This document shows, piece after piece, positions 29,431-38,299 of a stretch of DNA of 64,000 bases (position 1 is its first letter; each line of letters begins with the position of its first letter). This DNA is from an uncultured Pelagibacteraceae bacterium (GTDB lineage: Bacteria > Pseudomonadota > Alphaproteobacteria > Pelagibacterales > Pelagibacteraceae). Location: positions 208,253 to 272,252 of the forward strand of contig CACHEU010000002.1 in the NCBI GenBank assembly GCA_902578935.1, given 5' to 3'. The notes under the pieces are model-generated. The model saw only the letters and a list, made by a program, of their open reading frames with translations, searched no databases and had not been told where the DNA came from. The position numbers were made by a program, and so were the translations under genes.

Positions 29431-30249
29431 ATGGTTACACAAGCAATCATTCCATTAGCAGGATTAGGTACAAGATTATTGCCACTGTCAAGTGTAATTC
29501 CAAAAGAATTATTACCAATAAATGGCAAACCAAATTTAGAATATATATTAGAAGAATGTATTCAAGCTGGAATTAAACAATTCATTTTTGTAGTACCAAA
29601 AAACAGACCCATCATAAAGAAATATTTTTTTAATGATAATTTTTATAAAAAAATAATTAAAAAGAAAAAAAATGATAAACGCTTGAAAGAAGTATTTAAG
29701 AGAATCAAAAAATACCAAAGGATGATAAAATTTGTGTATCAAAACAAACCTGAAGGTACAGGACAAGCTGTATTGAAATGCAAAAAATATTTAAAAGGAA
29801 CACATTTTTTGATGTTGTTGGCAGATGATTTGATCGTTAAAAAAAATTGTTCCAAAGAAATGATTGCTCTACACAAAAAAACAAAAGGTTCAATAATAGC
29901 TACCAAAAGAGTAGAAAAAAAAACAGTATCTAGATGGGGAATTTTAGGCTTTAAAAATAGGTCAAAAAATTCTTTCTTAATTAACGAAGTAATTGAAAAA
30001 CCTAAATTAAGGGAAGCCCCGTCAAATTATGCCATAATTGGAAGATACATTTTACCAAAAAAAATACTTTCTGTTTTAAAGAATCAGCGCAAAGGAAAAG
30101 GCGGAGAGATTCACATTACAGATGCAATAAAAACTTTAGTTAAAAGAAATGAGAAATTTTATGGAAATATATTTAGAGGAAAATATATTGATTGCGGAAC
30201 TCTTCAAGGATTTATTAATTCCGGACTTACAATTTCAAAATATTTATAA
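29431..30249 (+). CDS. galU: UTP-glucose-1-phosphate uridylyltransferase
   Basis: GalU makes UDP-glucose from UTP and glucose-1-phosphate. The 272-residue protein has the N-terminal nucleotide motif IPLAGLGTRLLPLSSVIPKELLP, the NKPEGTGQAVLKCKK and LLADDLIV stretches, and GRYILPKKI and KYIDCGTLQGF near the end. It lies 9 nt upstream of ugd, so the pair converts glucose-1-phosphate to UDP-glucuronate for glycans or lipids. Confidence 0.95.
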   Translation: MVTQAIIPLAGLGTRLLPLSSVIPKELLPINGKPNLEYILEECIQAGIKQFIFVVPKNRPIIKKYFFNDNFYKKIIKKKKNDKRLKEVFKRIKKYQRMIKFVYQNKPEGTGQAVLKCKKYLKGTHFLMLLADDLIVKKNCSKEMIALHKKTKGSIIATKRVEKKTVSRWGILGFKNRSKNSFLINEVIEKPKLREAPSNYAIIGRYILPKKILSVLKNQRKGKGGEIHITDAIKTLVKRNEKFYGNIFRGKYIDCGTLQGFINSGLTISKYL

Positions 30250-30258
30250 AAAATCATT

Positions 30259-31560
30259 ATGAAGATATGTATGATAGGCACCGGGTACGTTGGTTTAGTT
30301 AGCGGAACTTGTTTTGCAGACTTAGGAAATAAAGTTTACTGTGTAGATAAGGATAAAACAAAAGTAAATAAACTAAAAAATTCTATTTCTACAATTTATG
30401 AACCCGGTTTAGACGATTTAATACGAAATAATTTTAGAGCGAAAAGATTAGATTTTACTGATGATTTAGAAAAAGCTGTAAAAGAATCGCAAATAATTTT
30501 TATTTGTGTTGGAACTCCAACTAAAAAAGGTTCAAATTTAGTTGACCTTTCACAGGTATATAGTGTTGCAAAATCAATAGCTAAATATATTAAAAGCTAT
30601 AAAATAATTGTTACCAAATCTACAGTACCCGTAACAACCGGTGATCAAGTAGAAAAAATAATAGGAAAAAAAGTTAAGAAATCTTTATTTGACGTTATAT
30701 CTAATCCTGAATTTTTAAGAGAAGGTGAGGCTATAAGGGATTTTAAATATCCAGACAGAATTATTATTGGTTCTAACAACAAAAAAGTTTTTAAAAAGAT
30801 GGAACTTCTTTATGAGCCACATATTAAAAAAGGGGCAAAATTTTTCTGTGTATCAAGAAAAGGTGCTGAGCTAATCAAGTATGCCTCAAATGCCTTCTTA
30901 GCTACGAAAATTACATTTATTAATGAAATAGCTAATTTGTGTGAAGCAACAGGTATAAATGTAGAAGATATTTCGGTTGGAATGGGTTCTGATGCTAGAA
31001 TTGGCAGCAGATTTTTAAGAGCAGGACCAGCTTATGGAGGATCTTGTTTTCCAAAAGACACTAAAGGTTTAGTTTCAATTTCTGACAAGTTTAAAACCAA
31101 CCTTTCTATTGTAAAATCAGTAATAAAATCCAATTATAATAGAAAAACTTTATTAACGAAAAGAGTTAAAAAAATATTAAATAATAAAATAAAAAATAAA
31201 AAAATTACCGTTCTGGGGGTAACATTTAAAGCTAATACTGACGATATGAGAGAGTCATCTAGTCTTGTTTTAATACCCCATCTATTAAAGAAAGGCGGAA
31301 TAGTAAAATACTATGATCCATCTGGCCCTAAAAAGGAATTTAAAAATAATAAAAACCTAAAATTTGAAAGCACCCTATCAAAAGCTTGTGCAGGAGCTGA
31401 TTTGATTATTATTAACACTGAATGGGATGAATTTAAGTCTATAGATTTTAAAAAATTAGTTAAAAAAAATAATTTTAAAATTTATGATATGAGAAATCTT
31501 TATAATCCAACTGAATTAAAAAAAAGGAATATAAAATATTACTCAGTCGGTAGACAATAA
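30259..31560 (+). CDS. ugd: UDP-glucose 6-dehydrogenase
   Basis: It oxidises UDP-glucose to UDP-glucuronate with two NAD+. The 433-residue protein has the Rossmann start MKICMIGTGYVGLVSGTCFADLG, the TKSTVPVTTGD and SNPEFLREGEAIRDF motifs, the catalytic cysteine in GPAYGGSCFPKDTKGL, and the C-terminal FKANTDDMRESSSLVL. It is cotranscribed with galU. The stop is directly abutted by the convergent ridA stop (TAATTA). No glycosyltransferases lie next to it. Confidence 0.96.
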   Translation: MKICMIGTGYVGLVSGTCFADLGNKVYCVDKDKTKVNKLKNSISTIYEPGLDDLIRNNFRAKRLDFTDDLEKAVKESQIIFICVGTPTKKGSNLVDLSQVYSVAKSIAKYIKSYKIIVTKSTVPVTTGDQVEKIIGKKVKKSLFDVISNPEFLREGEAIRDFKYPDRIIIGSNNKKVFKKMELLYEPHIKKGAKFFCVSRKGAELIKYASNAFLATKITFINEIANLCEATGINVEDISVGMGSDARIGSRFLRAGPAYGGSCFPKDTKGLVSISDKFKTNLSIVKSVIKSNYNRKTLLTKRVKKILNNKIKNKKITVLGVTFKANTDDMRESSSLVLIPHLLKKGGIVKYYDPSGPKKEFKNNKNLKFESTLSKACAGADLIIINTEWDEFKSIDFKKLVKKNNFKIYDMRNLYNPTELKKRNIKYYSVGRQ

Positions 31561-32016
31561 TTATACTTCAAATATTCCTTCAACTTCAACTGCGGCCCCT
31601 AATGGCAGAGAGTTTGCGCTTACAGCAGCACGTGTATGTTTGCCTTTATCTCCGAATATTTTTGAAATTAAATCTGACGCACCATTAATAATTTTTGGTT
31701 GGTCCACAAAGGAGTCTATTGAGTTTACATATCCGGTTATTTTAACACAGCCTTTTACTTTATCTAAACTACCAGATATTTTTTTAAGTTGAGCTAGAAG
31801 ATTTAGAGCACAAAGCTTGGCAGCTTCTTGTCCCTGTTCTAGATTCAGTTCTTTTCCAACTTTTCCTTTAATTAATTTTCCTTCAAAATTCAAAGGAAGT
31901 TGCCCAGAAATAAAAACTAAATTTCCAACAATTTTTGAAGCGACATAGGCACCAACAGGATCTGGTGCTTTAGGTAGATTGATGTTTAATTTCTTTAAAT
32001 TTTCTTCTGCACTCAT
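31561..32016 (-). CDS. ridA: RidA-family enamine/imine deaminase
   Basis: RidA-type proteins hydrolyse reactive 2-aminoacrylate and related enamines, protecting PLP enzymes. The 151-residue protein has VGAYVASKIVGNLVFISGQLPLN at the N-terminus and the conserved KHTRAAVSANSLPLGAAVEVEGIFEV end with the catalytic arginine. It resembles the longer RidA homologues typical of alphaproteobacteria, so the exact substrate is uncertain. The start overlaps the topA stop by 4 nt. Confidence 0.88.
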   Translation of the reverse strand: MSAEENLKKLNINLPKAPDPVGAYVASKIVGNLVFISGQLPLNFEGKLIKGKVGKELNLEQGQEAAKLCALNLLAQLKKISGSLDKVKGCVKITGYVNSIDSFVDQPKIINGASDLISKIFGDKGKHTRAAVSANSLPLGAAVEVEGIFEV

Positions 32017-34577
32017 TTCTTTCTCTTTTTTTTATTTTTATCGTATTCCTTTCTCTTTTCAATCAAAATCAACGCCTCTTCCATTGTTATTTCAGCCGGG
32101 TCTTTATCTTCAGGTATCGTAGCATTGAGAGATTTGTACTTAATATAGGGACCATATTGTCCTTTCATTATTCTTACAGGCTTTTTATCTTCAGGATGTT
32201 CTCCAAGATTTTTTATTTCGGATGAAGACATTCTGCCAGGTTTAGCTTCAGAAATTAAAGTTATTGCTCTGTTTAGACCGATTGTAAATAGTTCATCAAC
32301 ACTTTCAATTCTTGCAGATTTATTTGAACATTTTAAATAAGGACCAAATCTTCCAACATTAATACTAATATCTTCATTTAAATCAGGGTGTTTTCCAATT
32401 ATTTTTGGCAAAGAACATAAATACTTAGCTTTTTCTAAGTCCACATCTTCAATTTGAAGACCTTTAGGTATGGATACATTTTTTAAATTTTCATTCTCTT
32501 TCTTCTTTTTAGATTTCTTTTTTTTATTTTGATCCAACTCATTAGGTTCAATTTCATATTGTAAATAAGGACCAAACCTTCCATTTTTAAGAAAAATATC
32601 TTTACCTGAATCGTTTTTTCCAATCAACTTAGGTTCTGACAGATTAATTTGTTGGGAAGCTTTTGATTTTGACAATGGTCTTGTAAACTTACATTCTGGG
32701 TAATTAGAACAGCCTATAAAAGCACCACCTCTAAAGCTATTTTTAAGGCTTAATTGACCTGTCTCACAAAGTTTGCATTTTCTATCAATAACATCATTAT
32801 TATCTCTTTCAAACACAAGATCTCCTAAACTTTCATTTAATAGGTCTAAAACTTCTCTAGTCCTTTTTTCTTTGACTTGACCAACATTTGAATAAAAATC
32901 TTTCCAAAAACCATCTAAAACTTTAACCCAATCAATTTTACCACTAGTGATTTCATCCAATTGATTTTCTAAATCTGCGGTAAAATTATAATCAACATAT
33001 TTGGTAAACAATTTTTCAAGAAATGCTGACAGCAATTTACCCCGATCCGTAGGGTGAAATCTTTTATTTAATAAATCAACATAATTTCTAGTAGATAAAA
33101 CAGATATTATACTTGCGTAAGTTGAAGGACGCCCTATTCCTAACTCTTCCATTTTTTTAACAAGACTTGCTTCCGAATATCTTGGCGGGGGATCTGTGAA
33201 GTGTTGTTCGTCAGCTAGTTCTTTTATACTAACCTTATCTCCAATTTTAACTTCAGGTAAGATATTTTTAAGATCTTCATCTTTTTCCTCAAACTTGTAA
33301 ACTTTTAGAAAACCATCAAACTTAATAGTAGAGCCATTCGCTCTAAAGTTAATTTTTTTATTTTCAGACTCTATAGTTATACTTTTTCTATCAAATTCAG
33401 CAGGATTCATTTGAGAAGACAAAGCTCTATTCCAAATCAATTCATAAAGCTTAGATTGATCGGTGCTCAAATATTTTTTCATATCAGCGGGTCTATTGGT
33501 AATATTTGTAGGTCTGATAGCTTCATGGGCTTCTTGGGCATTTTTTGCTTTTTTACCTGTATAACTATTTGGATTTTCTGGCAGATATTCTTTGCCATGC
33601 TCTTTGTCTATAAATTTTCTAAAATCAGAGATAGCTTCATTAGAAATTTGAGTACCGTCTGTTCTCATATAAGTAATAAGGCCAACAGTATCTCCCTCGA
33701 TATCTATTCCCTGGTAAAGCCTTTGTGCAATTTGCATTGTTCTAGAAGCTCCAAAACCAAACTTTCCAGAGGCTGTTTGTTGTAAAGTCGAAGTTGTAAA
33801 TGGAGCTAACGGGTTTCTCCTATAAATTTTTGAAGATACATCAGCTATTTTGTAAGATTTATTTTTTATTTCGTTTAATGCTTTTTCAGAATCTATTTTT
33901 TTCTTAAATGAAAATTTTTCTATCTTTTTTTCATCAAAGAGTGAAAGTTTAGATTTTATAAGTTTCTTTTGATTGTTTTCAAAATCACTGGTAATAGTCC
34001 AAAATTCTTCTGGTTTGAAAAGCTCGATCTCATGCTCTCGCTCTGTTATTAGTCTAAGAGCGACAGATTGAACTCGTCCAGCAGATTTTGATCCTGGAAG
34101 TTTTGTCCATAAAATTGGAGATATATTAAAGCCAACAAGATAATCTAAAGCTCTTCTAGCCATATAAGCATTAACTAAGAGTGATTCAATTTCTCTAGGG
34201 TTATTGATTCCATTGGTAACAGCTTTTTTTGTAATTTCATTGAACACAACCCTTTCTACTTTCTTTCCCTTTAAAAGTTTTTTGCTTTCCAAAATCTCTC
34301 TAACATGCCAAGCAATTGCTTCTCCTTCTCGGTCGGGGTCAGTTGCTAATATAATTCTTTCTGAGTCAGCAGCGGCATCAGTTATTTCTTTAACATATTT
34401 TTTAGAAAAAGAATCTAATTCCCACTCCATCTTAAAATTATTTTCAGGATCAACTGATCCATTTTTAGAAGGAAGGTCTCTTACATGACCATAACTTGCC
34501 AATACCTTATAATCTTTACCCAGATATTTGTTTATGGTTTTTGCTTTTGCTGGACTTTCTACTATAACAAGATTCAT
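32013..34577 (-). CDS. topA: DNA topoisomerase I
   Basis: A type IA enzyme that relaxes negative supercoils. I use the start MNLVIVESPAKAKTINKYLG (34577), seven residues after the track start, giving 854 residues. The Toprim domain (DPDREGEAIAWH), the active-site tyrosine in GLITYMRTDGTQIS and the RPSTYASIISVL motif are present. A four-Cys zinc ribbon (CKLCETGQ ... CSNYPECKF) is followed by three GRFGPYL-type repeats and a Lys-rich end. It lies 64 nt after plsY on the same strand. Confidence 0.97.
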   Translation of the reverse strand: MNLVIVESPAKAKTINKYLGKDYKVLASYGHVRDLPSKNGSVDPENNFKMEWELDSFSKKYVKEITDAAADSERIILATDPDREGEAIAWHVREILESKKLLKGKKVERVVFNEITKKAVTNGINNPREIESLLVNAYMARRALDYLVGFNISPILWTKLPGSKSAGRVQSVALRLITEREHEIELFKPEEFWTITSDFENNQKKLIKSKLSLFDEKKIEKFSFKKKIDSEKALNEIKNKSYKIADVSSKIYRRNPLAPFTTSTLQQTASGKFGFGASRTMQIAQRLYQGIDIEGDTVGLITYMRTDGTQISNEAISDFRKFIDKEHGKEYLPENPNSYTGKKAKNAQEAHEAIRPTNITNRPADMKKYLSTDQSKLYELIWNRALSSQMNPAEFDRKSITIESENKKINFRANGSTIKFDGFLKVYKFEEKDEDLKNILPEVKIGDKVSIKELADEQHFTDPPPRYSEASLVKKMEELGIGRPSTYASIISVLSTRNYVDLLNKRFHPTDRGKLLSAFLEKLFTKYVDYNFTADLENQLDEITSGKIDWVKVLDGFWKDFYSNVGQVKEKRTREVLDLLNESLGDLVFERDNNDVIDRKCKLCETGQLSLKNSFRGGAFIGCSNYPECKFTRPLSKSKASQQINLSEPKLIGKNDSGKDIFLKNGRFGPYLQYEIEPNELDQNKKKKSKKKKENENLKNVSIPKGLQIEDVDLEKAKYLCSLPKIIGKHPDLNEDISINVGRFGPYLKCSNKSARIESVDELFTIGLNRAITLISEAKPGRMSSSEIKNLGEHPEDKKPVRIMKGQYGPYIKYKSLNATIPEDKDPAEITMEEALILIEKRKEYDKNKKKRKK

Positions 34578-34641
34578 TATAATTGACCTTACTGTCAAAA
34601 ATAAACCTGTTTGTCAAATCAAAGTATAATAAGTGTTGATT

Positions 34642-35223
34642 TTAAAGTTTAATTTTATCTTCAGTTTTATTTTTCAACCTGACGATATTCTGTCTATGAG
34701 TGTATAGAATTATTACGAAAGTAATAAATAAAAAAGAATTTAATTCAAAATTATTTTGAAATAAAGAAATTAAAAAAATAATTAATGTTGAAACAATAGA
34801 GGATAAAGAAGAATATTTTGTTATGAAAGTTATTAAAATCCAAGATACACAAAAGAACAATCCAAGTTTTAAAGATAAAGCAAAAATTATTCCTAAATAA
34901 GTTGCTATACCTTTTCCTCCTTTAAATTTTAACCAAACAGGGAATATGTGTCCAAGAAATGCCATGAGACCTGATAAATAAATTAAATTTGGAAAATAAT
35001 AGTTTGTAATCAGAATTGGAGTTACACCTTTAAAAATATCTAGAAACAAAGTTAAACCTGCAATAAACTTATTTCCAGCTCTTAATACATTGGTTGCACC
35101 AATATTTTTTGAACCAACTTCTCGTATATCTTTATTTAAGAATAATTTTGTTAGAATTAATCCAAAAGGTATTGAGCCTGATACGTATGAAAGGAGGAAT
35201 ACTAAAAATATTTCAAATATCAC
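34642..35223 (-). CDS. plsY: glycerol-3-phosphate acyltransferase PlsY
   Basis: PlsY transfers acyl groups from acyl-phosphate to glycerol-3-phosphate in the inner membrane, starting phospholipid synthesis. The 193-residue protein has about five membrane helices and the family motifs SYVSGSIPFGLILTK, GSKNIGATNVLRAG and FKGGKGIATYLG. Its start overlaps the pyrC' stop by 4 nt, so it belongs to the ruvX-pyrB-pyrC'-plsY run. Confidence 0.95.
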   Translation of the reverse strand: MIFEIFLVFLLSYVSGSIPFGLILTKLFLNKDIREVGSKNIGATNVLRAGNKFIAGLTLFLDIFKGVTPILITNYYFPNLIYLSGLMAFLGHIFPVWLKFKGGKGIATYLGIIFALSLKLGLFFCVSWILITFITKYSSLSSIVSTLIIFLISLFQNNFELNSFLFITFVIILYTHRQNIVRLKNKTEDKIKL

Positions 35224-36512
35224 TGTAAACTAAAAACACTTTCTCCTTTTAGGTAAGTCATTAGAACTTTTCCTTGAAGCTTTCTATTTTCTATCGCAGC
35301 ATTTTTAGATTTTGATTTTAACTTTGAAACATCTACTTGCCATGGTTGATCAAGGTCAAAAATACATAAATCAGCATCAGATCCTTTTTTTAAAGTGCCT
35401 TTATTAATTTTTAATATTTTTGCAGGATTATAAGTAATAGTTTCTACTATTTTTTTTAAGGGCAGGGATCCATTATGATAAAGTTCTAAAGCAAGAGAGA
35501 GAAGGGTTTCAATTCCGATTGAGCCTTCAGCAGCTTGGGCAAACGGAAGTCTTTTGCTTTCCTCGTCTTCTGGCTTATGGTCAGACACTATTACATCTAT
35601 TGAGCCATCTTTGATTCCTTGAATTAAAGCTTTTCTATCCTCTTCCTTTCTTAAAGGAGGAGAAATTTTCATGAAAGTTTTAAAATCCCCTATATCATTT
35701 TCATTAAGGGAAAGATTGTTAATAGATACACCAGCGGAAAATTTTAAACCATTTTTTTTATATTTTTTTATTACTTCTACAGATTTAGCAGATGATAATT
35801 GTGATATATGGTATCTGCACGGGTACTCTTCTAAAAGAGACAAATCTCTTTCAATAATAATTTTTTCTGCAATGTAAGGTATACCTCGCAACCCAAGTCT
35901 TGTTGAAACCTCTCCTTCACTAATACATCTATTCTTTGAAAGTTCGTGATCTTCAGGATGTTGCATCACAAGAACATCAAGATCAGAAGCATAATTCATA
36001 ATTCTAGACATCATCTCCGCATTTTGAACAGTTTTTGTTGCATCAGTGAATCCGACTATTCCTTTTTTGGACAGCAAACCAAATTCAGTCATAAGTTTTC
36101 CATCCATATTTCTTGTCAAAGTTGCCGACGGATAAATATTTATACCAGCCTTATCTCTTCCTCTTCTAAGTATAAAATCTACCATAGACACATTGTCTAT
36201 TACTGGACTTGTGTTAGGCATTGAAACCACAGATGTAACACCTCCAGACAAAGCAGCATTACTTAAAGTTCTAAAATTTTCTTTATATTCAAAACCAGGT
36301 TCTCCAACAAATACTTTCATGTCTACTATTCCTGGTATTAAAACTTTTCCTTTTAAATCAATTTTTTCCGCTTTTGCAGGAATATTTCCTTTTTTAATAT
36401 TTTTACCTATGGCTTTGATCTTTCCTTGTGGATCAACTATTATTCCTCCAACCTCATCGAGATTTTGTGATGGGTCAATTATTCTAGCGTTTATAAAATA
36501 TTTTTCTTTCAT
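35220..36512 (-). CDS. pyrC: dihydroorotase-like protein (probable non-catalytic PyrC', partner of PyrB)
   Basis: This is an amidohydrolase-fold protein of 430 residues with dihydroorotase features: GIVDMKVFVGEPGFEYKE after the beta-sandwich, GGVTSVVSMPNTSPVID, and SDHKPED. The D-x-H-x-H-x-R metal motif expected at about residues 64-70 reads DMKVFVG, so both histidines and the arginine are missing. In Pseudomonas a similar inactive PyrC' is a structural partner of PyrB, and pyrB is directly upstream here with a 1-nt overlap. I infer a structural role; a catalytic pyrC would then be needed elsewhere. An unusual active form cannot be excluded. Confidence 0.85.
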   Translation of the reverse strand: MKEKYFINARIIDPSQNLDEVGGIIVDPQGKIKAIGKNIKKGNIPAKAEKIDLKGKVLIPGIVDMKVFVGEPGFEYKENFRTLSNAALSGGVTSVVSMPNTSPVIDNVSMVDFILRRGRDKAGINIYPSATLTRNMDGKLMTEFGLLSKKGIVGFTDATKTVQNAEMMSRIMNYASDLDVLVMQHPEDHELSKNRCISEGEVSTRLGLRGIPYIAEKIIIERDLSLLEEYPCRYHISQLSSAKSVEVIKKYKKNGLKFSAGVSINNLSLNENDIGDFKTFMKISPPLRKEEDRKALIQGIKDGSIDVIVSDHKPEDEESKRLPFAQAAEGSIGIETLLSLALELYHNGSLPLKKIVETITYNPAKILKINKGTLKKGSDADLCIFDLDQPWQVDVSKLKSKSKNAAIENRKLQGKVLMTYLKGESVFSLQ

Positions 36513-37456
36513 TATTTACAGTATAATTTTAAACATGCCATTCTTACAGCCACTCCTAGCTCCACTTGTTCTTTAACTAAGCTAACATTGATATCATCAG
36601 CGAGCTTTGTATCTATTTCAACGCCTCTATTCATTGGTCCCGGATGCATTATTAATGCATCTTTTTTTGCAAATTTTAGTTTATCAGGCGTTAATCCAAA
36701 GTATTCGTAATATTCTCTTTTTGAGGGTAAGAAAGACCCTGCCATTCTTTCGTTTTGTAATCTTAGCATCATAACGATATCACATGATTTTAAACCTTCC
36801 TTCATATTTGTGAATCTTTTAACTCCAAGTTTATTTACTGAGTTAGGCATTAAAGTTTTTGGAGCGATGACATTAACTTCAGCTCCAAGCATATTTAACA
36901 GATACATATTTGATCTAGCTACTCTAGAATGAAGTATGTCTCCGCAGATAGCTATCTTTAAACCTTCAATTCTTCCTTTTCTATTGATTATCGTTAAAGC
37001 ATCTAAAAGCGCCTGAGTAGGATGTTCCCTTAGACCGTCACCAGCATTAATTACAGCACAATTAACTTTTTGAGATAAAAGGTTAGGTGCTCCAGAATCT
37101 TGATGCCTAACCACTATAATATCCGGGTGCATTGCATTAAGCGACATTGCTGTGTCTAGTATGGTTTCACCTTTTTTTAATGAGGAATTTCCAACATTCA
37201 TTGTCATTACGTCAGCACCCAATCTTTTACCAGCTAATTCAAATGAGCTTTGAGTTCGAGTAGAAGGTTCAAAAAATAAATTAATCTGAGTTTTTCCTCT
37301 TAATAAATCTAGTTTTTTAGAAACGCTTCTGTTCAGTTTTATGAAGTTTTTAGCTTCATCTAAGATGAGTTTTGCTTCATCAATTGATAGATTTTGGATT
37401 CCTAAAAGATGTTTTTGGATTTTTTTAACAGCTGAAAATTTTTTTATAACCGCCAT
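36512..37456 (-). CDS. pyrB: aspartate carbamoyltransferase catalytic subunit
   Basis: It condenses carbamoyl phosphate with aspartate in the first committed pyrimidine step. The 314-residue protein has the carbamoyl-phosphate site [32 protein letters not shown] and the [13 protein letters not shown] motif. No regulatory pyrI is adjacent; instead the dihydroorotase-like pyrC' follows with a 1-nt overlap, as in dodecameric pyrB-pyrC' systems. ruvX lies 44 nt upstream. Confidence 0.97.
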   Translation of the reverse strand: MAVIKKFSAVKKIQKHLLGIQNLSIDEAKLILDEAKNFIKLNRSVSKKLDLLRGKTQINLFFEPSTRTQSSFELAGKRLGADVMTMNVGNSSLKKGETILDTAMSLNAMHPDIIVVRHQDSGAPNLLSQKVNCAVINAGDGLREHPTQALLDALTIINRKGRIEGLKIAICGDILHSRVARSNMYLLNMLGAEVNVIAPKTLMPNSVNKLGVKRFTNMKEGLKSCDIVMMLRLQNERMAGSFLPSKREYYEYFGLTPDKLKFAKKDALIMHPGPMNRGVEIDTKLADDINVSLVKEQVELGVAVRMACLKLYCK

Positions 37457-37500
37457 TAAAATTAACTCTATAGGCCTTTTGTGCTATCATAGCAAGTTAT

Positions 37501-37956
37501 TTATCGTGTTATATAGTCAATGGCACCCTGTAATATAAACGAAGCCGCATTTTGATCCAATTTTTCAAGTTTTTTAGATGTATTTACGTCTAAATTACTT
37601 GATAAATTGAATGCCCCCTCACTAGACAATCTTTCATCCCACATAGCGATAGGTATCGAAATATTATTTGATAAATGTTTGGCAAAATCATTCGCAGATT
37701 GGGAAGAAGGACCTTTTGATCCGTCCATATTTATAGGGTTTCCCACTATGATTCCTTTTATACCATTTTCTTTAATTATTTCTTTAATTTCTTCAATGAA
37801 ACTTGAACTGTTTTTTTTAATTATAGTTTTTAAGGGTGTCGAAACAAGTTTATCTTCATCTGATATTGCCAAACCAACACGATTTTTACCTGGGTCAATA
37901 CCTAATAATCTAGACTTCTTTCCTATTGATTTCTTAAAATCTTCAATATCTATCAT
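37501..37956 (-). CDS. ruvX: RuvX/YqgF-type Holliday junction resolvase-like protein
   Basis: YqgF proteins have an RNase H fold; in E. coli it is implicated in 16S rRNA 5'-end maturation and annotated as a putative resolvase. The 151-residue protein has GIDPGKNRVGLAISDEDK, VGNPINMDGSKGPSSQSANDFAKHL, WDERLSS and the final DQNAASFILQGAID, including the acidic catalytic residues. It is the first gene of the minus-strand pyrimidine/plsY/topA run, with a candidate promoter placed so close that the transcript may be leaderless. Confidence 0.92.
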   Translation of the reverse strand: MIDIEDFKKSIGKKSRLLGIDPGKNRVGLAISDEDKLVSTPLKTIIKKNSSSFIEEIKEIIKENGIKGIIVGNPINMDGSKGPSSQSANDFAKHLSNNISIPIAMWDERLSSEGAFNLSSNLDVNTSKKLEKLDQNAASFILQGAIDYITR

Positions 37957-37962
37957 GAATAT

Positions 37963-37990
37963 GTTATATTTTACTTCACTTTCTAATCAA
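37963..37990 (-). promoter_or_regulatory. candidate promoter for ruvX-pyrB-pyrC'-plsY
   Basis: Read on the minus strand, TTGATT is followed by 16 nt and TATAAC, which ends 6 nt before the ruvX ATG. A start site 6-7 nt after the -10 would fall at or next to the initiation codon, giving a leaderless message. The motif match is reasonable but the sequence is AT-rich, so chance matches are likely. Confidence 0.4.
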
Positions 37991-38009
37991 GCTAAAACAT
38001 AGTTTATAG

Positions 38010-38297
38010 ATGTCTATAGATAAAAACCAAGTTAAAAAAGTTGCGAAACTATCTAGAATTTCTCTTGATGATAGCAAGCTAGAATCCCTATCAAAAGATT
38101 TAGATTCAATATTAAATTTTGTAGAGCAGCTAAATAAATTAGACACAAAGAAAACAGAACCTCTAACCTCTATAGTTGATAAAACATTGGAACCTAGGAG
38201 TGATAAAATTAATGACGGCAAGATTAAAGATCAAATACTAAAAAACTCTCCCGATAAAAATGAAGAATTTTTTATTGTTCCAAAAGTAATTGAATAA
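38010..38297 (+). CDS. gatC: Asp-tRNA(Asn)/Glu-tRNA(Gln) amidotransferase subunit C
   Basis: GatC stabilises the GatA-GatB complex that amidates mischarged Glu-tRNA(Gln) (and Asp-tRNA(Asn)). The 95-residue protein has the family core VKKVAKLSRISLDDSKLESLSKDLDSILNFVEQL followed by a TEPLTS stretch. It is the first gene of gatCAB, divergent from ruvX with a 53-nt gap. gatA starts 2 nt after the stop. Confidence 0.95.
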   Translation: MSIDKNQVKKVAKLSRISLDDSKLESLSKDLDSILNFVEQLNKLDTKKTEPLTSIVDKTLEPRSDKINDGKIKDQILKNSPDKNEEFFIVPKVIE

Positions 38298-38299
38298 AA

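Noticed and set aside
29431-31560. galU-ugd as part of a surface polysaccharide island
   Set aside because: No glycosyltransferase, flippase or polymerase gene is nearby, base composition matches the surroundings, and both neighbours are housekeeping genes.
37482-37494. Perfect palindrome TGCTATCATAGCA between ruvX and pyrB as a terminator
   Set aside because: The stem is only 5 bp with no T-run on either strand, and it lies inside an apparent operon. It could be an operator, but nothing supports that.
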